Under the pieces are notes generated by a model. That model was not told the origin of the DNA. It ran no database searches and was given only the letters and a program-made list of their open reading frames with translations. Shown here piece by piece: positions 58,395-64,000 of a stretch of DNA of 64,000 nt. Source of the DNA: Pseudomonas sp. stari2 (GTDB lineage Bacteria > Pseudomonadota > Gammaproteobacteria > Pseudomonadales > Pseudomonadaceae); NCBI RefSeq assembly GCF_040760005.1, contig NZ_CP099760.1, forward strand, positions 4,619,501-4,683,500, written 5' to 3'. Numbering within the stretch: position 1 is the first letter of the stretch; each line of letters begins with the position of its first letter. The position numbers were made by a program, and so were the translations under genes.

Positions 58395-59366
58395 TTACTG
58401 CTGCAAATCGATCGGTGCGCTGGAGACGATCGGCGCCGAGGTGTTCGGTGTGCCGATTTCGGTTGGCAGGCCATCTTCGGCCGCCACCACATCACGCACC
58501 ACATCCCAGTTCATGCGCAGATTGTTGGTGATGTCTTCACGCTTGAGCATCGCGTTAATCACGGCGGTGTGCTTGTCGACCACCGACGGGTTGCCCTTGT
58601 CGTCGATCGGCGTGTGCGCTTCCAGGTAGATCTTGCCGCCACTGCGACCGAACTTGTACGCATCGTTGAGGATTCGTACCGACGTGCCCACCGGTACCAT
58701 GCTGGCCATTTCCAGCACATTGTTGTTGAACATGCGGAAGCAGCCGTGGCTGGTGCGCATGCCGATACCGAACTTCTTGTTCGAACCGTGGATCAGGTAG
58801 CCCGGGGTGCCCAAGGTGAACTTGAACGGGCCCAGCGGGTTGTCCGGACCGGCTGGCACTACGTTCGGCAGCGGATCGCCATCGGCGGCGTGTTCGGCCT
58901 TGATCGAGGCTGGCGGTGTCCAGGTCGGGTTTGGCGTCTTGGCGGTGATCGTGGTGTGGGCGATCGGCGAGCCCCAGCCTTCGCGACCGATACCCAGCGG
59001 GAAGGTGTACACCACGTTCCGGCCTTTCGGATAGTAGTAGAGGCGGTACTCGGCGAGGTTGATCACGATGCCTTCACGCGGGCCTGGCGGCAGGATGAAG
59101 CGGGTCGGCAGGACCACTTCGGTGCCGGCGCCCGGCAGCCAGGCATCGACGCCCGGGTTGGCCGCGACCATTTCCGAATAGCCCAGATCGTAGGTGGTGC
59201 CCAGATCGGCAAAGGTGTCTTCGTACTTGGCCTTGATCACCTGCACCTGGCCGATGATGTCTTCACCAGGTGGTGGCAGGGGAAACTCCAGTGCGGCAAC
59301 GGGACCGGCCACACACAGGGCGGCAAGAGACAGGCAGCGGGTGACGGCAGGAAAACGCGGCAACAT
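58395..59366 (-). CDS. L,D-transpeptidase (YkuD) with LysM-like domain
   Basis: The 323-residue precursor has a signal peptide (cleaved near AAALEF, about residue 26), a LysM-like part (DTFADLGTTYDLGYSEMVAANPG) and a YkuD domain with the active site GMRTSHGCFRMFNN (Cys at about 226). Such enzymes form 3-3 crosslinks or attach lipoproteins to peptidoglycan. Its neighbour oprI encodes the lipoprotein that is attached, so this may be the enzyme that does so (inference). ATG 59366 gives a proper signal peptide; the frame from 59693 does not. Confidence 0.9.
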   Translation of the reverse strand: MLPRFPAVTRCLSLAALCVAGPVAALEFPLPPPGEDIIGQVQVIKAKYEDTFADLGTTYDLGYSEMVAANPGVDAWLPGAGTEVVLPTRFILPPGPREGIVINLAEYRLYYYPKGRNVVYTFPLGIGREGWGSPIAHTTITAKTPNPTWTPPASIKAEHAADGDPLPNVVPAGPDNPLGPFKFTLGTPGYLIHGSNKKFGIGMRTSHGCFRMFNNNVLEMASMVPVGTSVRILNDAYKFGRSGGKIYLEAHTPIDDKGNPSVVDKHTAVINAMLKREDITNNLRMNWDVVRDVVAAEDGLPTEIGTPNTSAPIVSSAPIDLQQ

Positions 59367-59517
59367 CCGGAGAATCCTTCGCAAGATCGACAAGGGTGAT
59401 AAGAACGCAATTGTACACCGCGCCTCGGGGATTCGGGGAGATACGCCGATGGGCAGGCAGAACTCTTCATAATTGAAGCCACCGCCAGCTCGGGCTCTGT
59501 TCGGAAGATGTTTGCGC

Positions 59518-59811
59518 TTAAAGCTCGAAACGTAGCTCAGGCCAGATCGGTGAGGTTCCACGCTTCTGCGATTCGAGAATGGCCCGGCACAGCGAACACA
59601 GACGCTGATCCTGAAACACTCGACGATCCACGCTCGACCAGCGCGGTTGCGCCGGCAACAGGCTGCCGCACAGGGTTCGGTCGGCCGAGCCACCGAGCTC
59701 CAACTGACGGGTCACCAGATGCACCCGCACTTCCTGGCAGGCGAACAGATCCAGCTGTTCGTCAGGCTCGATCAGTTGGTAGGCAAACAGGGACCAGGCA
59801 GGACGCGGCAT
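59518..59811 (-). CDS. Unknown small cysteine-containing protein
   Basis: I do not recognise this 97-residue protein. It has four Cys, the last two as CSLC (about residues 71-74), in a pattern that could bind zinc, and many charged and aromatic residues. GGAG lies six bases before ATG 59811. It lies between the L,D-transpeptidase and tesA genes, on the same strand as both. Confidence 0.65.
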   Translation of the reverse strand: MPRPAWSLFAYQLIEPDEQLDLFACQEVRVHLVTRQLELGGSADRTLCGSLLPAQPRWSSVDRRVFQDQRLCSLCRAILESQKRGTSPIWPELRFEL

Positions 59812-59868
59812 CGGGGGCTCCAAATAAGGGGGCGCCACATTAGCCGAAAGCCTGCCGCTAGAAAAGCC

Positions 59869-60474
59869 TCATAACAGCGGTTTTAGCGTCGGCCAGACAT
59901 TTTCCAGCAACTTGCCCTGAGCCCCGGCTGCCGGGTGCAGACCGTCGGACTGCATCAAGTCCGGGTGCCCACCCACGCCCTCGAGGAAAAACGGCACCAG
60001 CGGAATCTTTTTCTCCTCGGCCAGCTTGCCGTAGACCTGTGCAAAGGCATCGGTGTAGCGCTTGCCGTAATTGGGCGGCAGTTGCATGCCAAGCAGCAGC
60101 ACCCTGGCACCGCTTTGACGGGAGCTGTCGATCATCGAAGCAAGATTTTGTTGCAATTGCGTGGGCGGCATTCCGCGCAGGCCATCGTTGCCGCCCAACT
60201 CGAGGATCACCAGCTCCGGCTTATGCTCTGCAAGCAGCGCCGGCAGCCGCGCCTGGCCTCCGGCACTGGTGTCACCGCTGATGGAGGCGTTGACCACTTT
60301 ATCGTCAAAACCTTCGGACTTGAGCCGCTGCTCGAGCAACGACACCCACCCCAACCGGGTATCCAGTCCGAAACCGGCGCTGATACTATCGCCAACGATC
60401 AGGACTGTACCCGCCGCTGCGTTCTGGGCCATGCACATCAAGGCCAGGCCAGCACTCAAAAACCACACACGCAT
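59869..60474 (-). CDS. tesA: TesA, periplasmic lysophospholipase/thioesterase/arylesterase
   Basis: The 201-residue precursor has a signal peptide (cut after NAAAG, about residue 22) and the SGNH blocks: GDSISAGFGL with the nucleophile Ser, SGDTSAGG, LGGNDGLRG and SDGLHPAA with Asp and His. It hydrolyses acyl esters in the periplasm. Its start lies ten bases from the divergent ybbA start, and both share one tiny control region. Confidence 0.93.
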   Translation of the reverse strand: MRVWFLSAGLALMCMAQNAAAGTVLIVGDSISAGFGLDTRLGWVSLLEQRLKSEGFDDKVVNASISGDTSAGGQARLPALLAEHKPELVILELGGNDGLRGMPPTQLQQNLASMIDSSRQSGARVLLLGMQLPPNYGKRYTDAFAQVYGKLAEEKKIPLVPFFLEGVGGHPDLMQSDGLHPAAGAQGKLLENVWPTLKPLL

Positions 60475-60484
60475 CGGATTCTCC

Positions 60485-61168
60485 ATGGGCGCAAGCATTC
60501 TCACCGCGAAGAACCTTAGCAAAGTGGTTCCCAGCGCGGAAGGTGAACTGACCATCCTGCACGAACTCAGCCTGGAACTGAACAAGGGCGACAGCCTGGC
60601 CATCGTCGGCGCGTCTGGCTCCGGCAAATCCACCCTGCTCGGCCTGCTCGCCGGCCTTGACCTGCCAAGCAGCGGCGAAGTCATTCTCGCGGACCAGTCC
60701 CTGAGCAATCTCGACGAAGACCAGCGCGCGCGCATCCGTGCCGAACATGTGGGTTTCGTGTTTCAGTCGTTCCAGTTGCTCGACAGTCTCAACGCCCTGG
60801 AAAACGTCATGCTGCCGCTGGAGCTCGATGGCCGCAAAGATGCCCGCGGTCGCGCCACGGAATTGCTGCAACGGGTTGGCCTCGGTCAGCGCCTGACGCA
60901 CTCGCCGCGCCAGCTCTCCGGTGGCGAGCAGCAGCGTGTCGCCATTGCCCGGGCCTTCGCCGCCGAACCTGACGTGCTGTTTGCCGACGAACCCACCGGC
61001 AACCTCGACAGCCACACCGGCGAGCGCATCAGCGATTTGCTGTTCGAACTGAACAAGGAACGCGGCACCACCCTGGTGCTGGTGACCCACGATGAACGCC
61101 TGGCCCATCGCTGCAGGCGCCTGATCCGACTTGAAGCCGGCCTGTTGGTCGCCCCTCTGGAGCCTTGA
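60485..61168 (+). CDS. ybbA: YbbA-type ABC transporter ATPase
   Basis: The 227-residue ATPase of the LolD/MacB type has Walker A GASGSGKST, the LSGGEQQR signature, Walker B VLFADEPTGNLD and the H-loop VTHD. With the next gene product it forms an ABC complex at the inner membrane that may move a lipid or protein cargo out of the membrane. ATG 60485 is ten bases from the tesA start. The order tesA, ybbA, ybbP is as in E. coli. Confidence 0.92.
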   Translation: MGASILTAKNLSKVVPSAEGELTILHELSLELNKGDSLAIVGASGSGKSTLLGLLAGLDLPSSGEVILADQSLSNLDEDQRARIRAEHVGFVFQSFQLLDSLNALENVMLPLELDGRKDARGRATELLQRVGLGQRLTHSPRQLSGGEQQRVAIARAFAAEPDVLFADEPTGNLDSHTGERISDLLFELNKERGTTLVLVTHDERLAHRCRRLIRLEAGLLVAPLEP

Positions 61169-63672
61169 TGGCACGTCTGCCGCTGTTGCGCCTGTTCAGC
61201 CTTGCCCTGCGCCAACTTATGCGCGATGCCCGTGCCGGGGAGTTGCGGGTGCTGTTCTTTGCCTTACTGGTGGCCGTGGCGGCGAGTACCGCCATCGGCT
61301 ACTTCGGGGCTCGCCTGAATGGTGCCATGACCTTGCGCGCCACCGAGTTTCTTGGCGCGGACCTGGTGCTCGAAGGCAGCTCTCCCGCCCGAACCGAGCA
61401 AATCAAGAGTGGCACCGAGCTACGCCTCGACCATGCGCAGATCGTTGAATTCTCCAGCGTCATCGCCACCGACAACGGCATTCAGTTGTCGAGCATCAAG
61501 GCCGTCGACCGCGCCTATCCGTTGCGTGGTGAGCTGAAAAGTGCACCAGCGCCGTTCGCTGCCGAAGAATCAGGCGGCGAACCACAGCCGGGAGAAGCCT
61601 GGGTCGAATCGCGTCTGCTCACAGCGCTGGACCTTAAGATCGGCGACAGCATCGACGTCGGCATGAAGACGTTGAAGCTCACAAGGGTGCTGACTTACGA
61701 ACCGGATCGTGCCGGCAACTTTTACAGCCTGACGCCACGGGTACTGATCAACCTCGAGGACCTCGCCGCGACTGGCGTGGTCCAGCCCGGTAGCCGGGTG
61801 AGCTACCGCGAATTGTGGCGCGGCGAACCCAATGCGCTGGAAACCTATCGCCAACTGATCAAACCGGGGCTTGCCGCCAACCAGCGAATTCAGGATGCCC
61901 GCGACGGCAACCGGCAGATTGGCGGCGCACTGGGCAAGGCCGAGCGTTATCTGAACATGGCCAGTCTGGTCGCCGTGCTGCTGGCAGGCGTGGCCGTGGC
62001 GTTGTCGGCAAATCGCTTCGCCAGCCGCCGTTTCGATGCCAGTGCGCTGTTGCGTTGCCTCGGTTTGTCTCGCCGGGAAGCCATGGTGCTGTTCAGCCTG
62101 CAACTGGCAGTGCTTGGCCTGTTCGCCAGCCTCAGCGGCGCCCTGCTCGGCTGGCTTGCTCAGTTGGGATTGTTTGCGCTGCTGCATGATCTGCTGCCGG
62201 CCGATGTACCGCCGGGTGGCTTGCTGCCCGCATTGGCCGGGATCGGCACCGGGCTGGTGGCGCTGGCCGGTTTCGCCCTGCCGCCACTGGCCGCATTGGG
62301 TCGCGTACCGCCACTGCGGGTATTGCGTCGGGACATGCTGCCGATTCCGTCGAGCACCTGGATGGTCTACGGCGCGGCACTCGGTGCGCTCGGGCTGATC
62401 ATGTGGCGTCTGAGCCTGGATCTGCTGTTGACCTTTGCCCTGCTCGGCGGTGGTGTGGTCGCCGCGCTCGTGCTGGGTGGGTTGCTGTTGTTGCTGCTCA
62501 ACAGTCTGCGTCGCCTATTGGCTCGTGCTTCGTTGCCATGGCGTCTCGGCCTCGGTCAGTTGCTGCGTCATCCGTTGGCAGCGGCCGGACAGTCGCTGGC
62601 ATTCGGTCTGATCTTGCTGTCCATGGCTTTGATTGCGCTGCTGCGCGGCGAATTGCTCGACACCTGGCAAAACCAGCTGCCGAAAAACGCCCCCAACTAT
62701 TTCGCCCTGAACATCCTGCCTGCGGACAAACAGGCCTTCACCGATCACCTCATCAACGTCTCGGCCCAGGCTGCGCCGTTGTATCCGGTGGTGCCGGGAC
62801 GACTGATCAGCATCAACGGCGAAGCGGTGCAGCAAATCGTCAGCAAGGATTCCGCCGGTGACCGGGCGATCCAGCGCGACCTGAGCCTGACCTGGGCCAC
62901 CGACCTGCCAGCAGGCAACAAGCTCACCGCCGGTGAGTGGTGGAAAGATCAGCCACAGGACGATGTGCCCGGTGTGTCAGTGGAAGGCAAGGTCGCTGAA
63001 AGCCTCAAGCTCAAGCTCGGCGATCATCTGGTGTTCACCGTTGGCGGAGTGAATCGCGAAGCGAAGGTCACCAGCCTGCGGGAGATCAACTGGGACAACT
63101 TCCAGCCGAACTTCTTCATGATCTTCCAGCCTGGCACCTTGAAGGATCTGCCAGCGACCTACCTCACCAGCTTCTATCTGGCCCCCGGCCACGATCAGCA
63201 GATTGTCGAGCTGTCGCGGGCGTTTCCGGCGGTGACCATCCTGCAGGTCGAAGCCTTGCTCGAACAGCTGCGCAGCATCCTCGCTCAGGTCACCCTGGCG
63301 GTGGAGTACGTGTTGTTGTTTGTGTTGGCGGCCGGTATGGCGGTGCTGTTTTCCGGGTTGCAGGCAACTCTGGATGAACGCATTCGCCAGGGCGCGCTAT
63401 TACGTGCGCTGGGGGCGGAACGGCAGTTGCTGGTCAAGGCACGGCGGATCGAGTTCGGCCTGCTTGGTGCGGTCAGCGGGTTGCTGGCGGCCATCGGTTC
63501 GGAAGTGGTGAGTCTGGTGTTGTATCGCTTCGCATTCGACCTGCCCTGGCATCCGCATCCATGGTTGCTGGTCCTGCCGTTGATCGGCGCGGCCCTGATC
63601 GGTGGCGCCGGCGTGTTCGGCACCCGTCGGGCACTGAATGCGAGCCCGCTGACAGTGCTGCGCGAGGGTTGA
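61168..63672 (+). CDS. ybbP: YbbP-type ABC permease (FtsX/MacB fold)
   Basis: The 834-residue protein has about ten membrane helices: one at the N-terminus, a periplasmic domain, a first set with FtsX character (about 265-415), a central helical pair, a second periplasmic part and a final FtsX domain ([29 protein letters not shown], about 715-830). It is the membrane partner of YbbA; the ATG overlaps the ybbA stop by one base (TGATG). Confidence 0.92.
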   Translation: MARLPLLRLFSLALRQLMRDARAGELRVLFFALLVAVAASTAIGYFGARLNGAMTLRATEFLGADLVLEGSSPARTEQIKSGTELRLDHAQIVEFSSVIATDNGIQLSSIKAVDRAYPLRGELKSAPAPFAAEESGGEPQPGEAWVESRLLTALDLKIGDSIDVGMKTLKLTRVLTYEPDRAGNFYSLTPRVLINLEDLAATGVVQPGSRVSYRELWRGEPNALETYRQLIKPGLAANQRIQDARDGNRQIGGALGKAERYLNMASLVAVLLAGVAVALSANRFASRRFDASALLRCLGLSRREAMVLFSLQLAVLGLFASLSGALLGWLAQLGLFALLHDLLPADVPPGGLLPALAGIGTGLVALAGFALPPLAALGRVPPLRVLRRDMLPIPSSTWMVYGAALGALGLIMWRLSLDLLLTFALLGGGVVAALVLGGLLLLLLNSLRRLLARASLPWRLGLGQLLRHPLAAAGQSLAFGLILLSMALIALLRGELLDTWQNQLPKNAPNYFALNILPADKQAFTDHLINVSAQAAPLYPVVPGRLISINGEAVQQIVSKDSAGDRAIQRDLSLTWATDLPAGNKLTAGEWWKDQPQDDVPGVSVEGKVAESLKLKLGDHLVFTVGGVNREAKVTSLREINWDNFQPNFFMIFQPGTLKDLPATYLTSFYLAPGHDQQIVELSRAFPAVTILQVEALLEQLRSILAQVTLAVEYVLLFVLAAGMAVLFSGLQATLDERIRQGALLRALGAERQLLVKARRIEFGLLGAVSGLLAAIGSEVVSLVLYRFAFDLPWHPHPWLLVLPLIGAALIGGAGVFGTRRALNASPLTVLREG

Positions 63673-63706
63673 TAGACTCCAGCCCTCAATATCACAAGAA
63701 GTTGCC

Positions 63707-64000
63707 ATGAGCCGTTATCGCCCTCCCCGCACCGCTGGCACCGCGCTGATCACCCCCGAAGGTGAAGCGCGGATGCGCGCCGAATTCCATGAGTTGTGGC
63801 ACGTACGCCGCCCGCAGGTGACGCAGTCGGTCAGCGAAGCGGCGGCTCAGGGCGATCGTTCGGAGAATGCCGAGTACACCTACGGCAAGAAGATGCTGCG
63901 CGAGATCGACAGTCGTGTACGTTTTCTCACCAAGCGCCTTGAGGCCTTGAAAGTCGTCAGCGAAAAACCGAGCGATCCGAACAAGGTCTACTTTGGCGCC
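63707..64000 (+). CDS. greB: Transcription factor GreB, N-terminal part (partial)
   Basis: The 98 visible residues start [19 protein letters not shown] and contain [24 protein letters not shown], the acidic tip of the coiled coil that makes RNA polymerase cleave backtracked RNA. Length and the KKMLREID stretch point to GreB, not GreA. The gene runs past the window end. Confidence 0.93.
   Translation, partial: MSRYRPPRTAGTALITPEGEARMRAEFHELWHVRRPQVTQSVSEAAAQGDRSENAEYTYGKKMLREIDSRVRFLTKRLEALKVVSEKPSDPNKVYFGA

Overview
The window is a chromosomal segment of a Pseudomonas, most likely of the P. fluorescens group. The evidence is the content and order of the genes: an 83-residue OprI lipoprotein, an arginine-type EF-P next to its EarP rhamnosyltransferase, thiopurine methyltransferase, CheV, a class II plus a class I DAHP synthase, the tesA/ybbA/ybbP arrangement, and a REP-type inverted pair typical of fluorescent pseudomonads. 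It is GC-rich, densely coded, and carries no rRNA, tRNA, CRISPR array, transposase or prophage that I can see. It is a core-genome stretch, not an island. Most stretches lacking genes are AT-richer promoter regions. | Layout. 1-7.2 kb: end of a biotin-dependent carboxylase, an exonuclease, ppnP, a MOSC protein, cheV facing a degenerate HPt-like gene, a NarL-type two-component pair and a YegS lipid kinase. 7.5-12.4 kb: molybdenum cofactor genes (moeA, moaB, mobA), a YgdI/YgdR lipoprotein, a pseudouridine synthase, an unrecognised small gene behind a perfect LexA box, and a glutaredoxin-like gene. 12.5-19.5 kb: CPA2 antiporter converging on an ammonium transporter, a DUF883/YqjE membrane operon, an EAL phosphodiesterase and a dGTPase. 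19.9-31.0 kb: a signalling block with an EvgA/EvgS-like phosphorelay, an HD-GYP protein, free-methionine sulfoxide reductase with a DUF815 ATPase, and a hybrid kinase. 31.0-32.5 kb: gpx-ohrR and msrB (oxidative damage repair). 32.7-45.2 kb: alaA, htpX, tpm, ygiD, DEAD-box helicase, crotonase, spermidine-synthase-like gene, class II DAHP synthase, AlkX-type glycosylase, DUF1127, a LysR gene and a TauE/SafE exporter. 45.3-48.6 kb: another LysR gene, a second ohrR, ohr and an esterase. 48.6-57.4 kb: efp/earP, a GreA/B-like gene, cysB, a universal stress protein, a nucleotidase, a ketopantoate-reductase-like gene, a thioredoxin-like gene, PilZ, class I DAHP synthase and a GNAT. 57.4-64 kb: oprI, an L,D-transpeptidase, tesA/ybbA/ybbP and the start of greB. 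| Themes. c-di-GMP turnover and sensing (EAL, HD-GYP, PilZ); phosphorelay signalling (four receivers with intact phospho-sites in the kinase loci, plus CheV); thiol/peroxide defence (gpx, two ohrR, ohr, msrB, msrC, glutaredoxin- and thioredoxin-like proteins); entry to aromatic synthesis twice. No wholly new multi-gene system stands out. The best leads are the LexA-box gene, the His-less HPt-like gene sharing a control region with cheV, the hairpin in the msrB leader, and several exact palindromes in front of regulatory genes.
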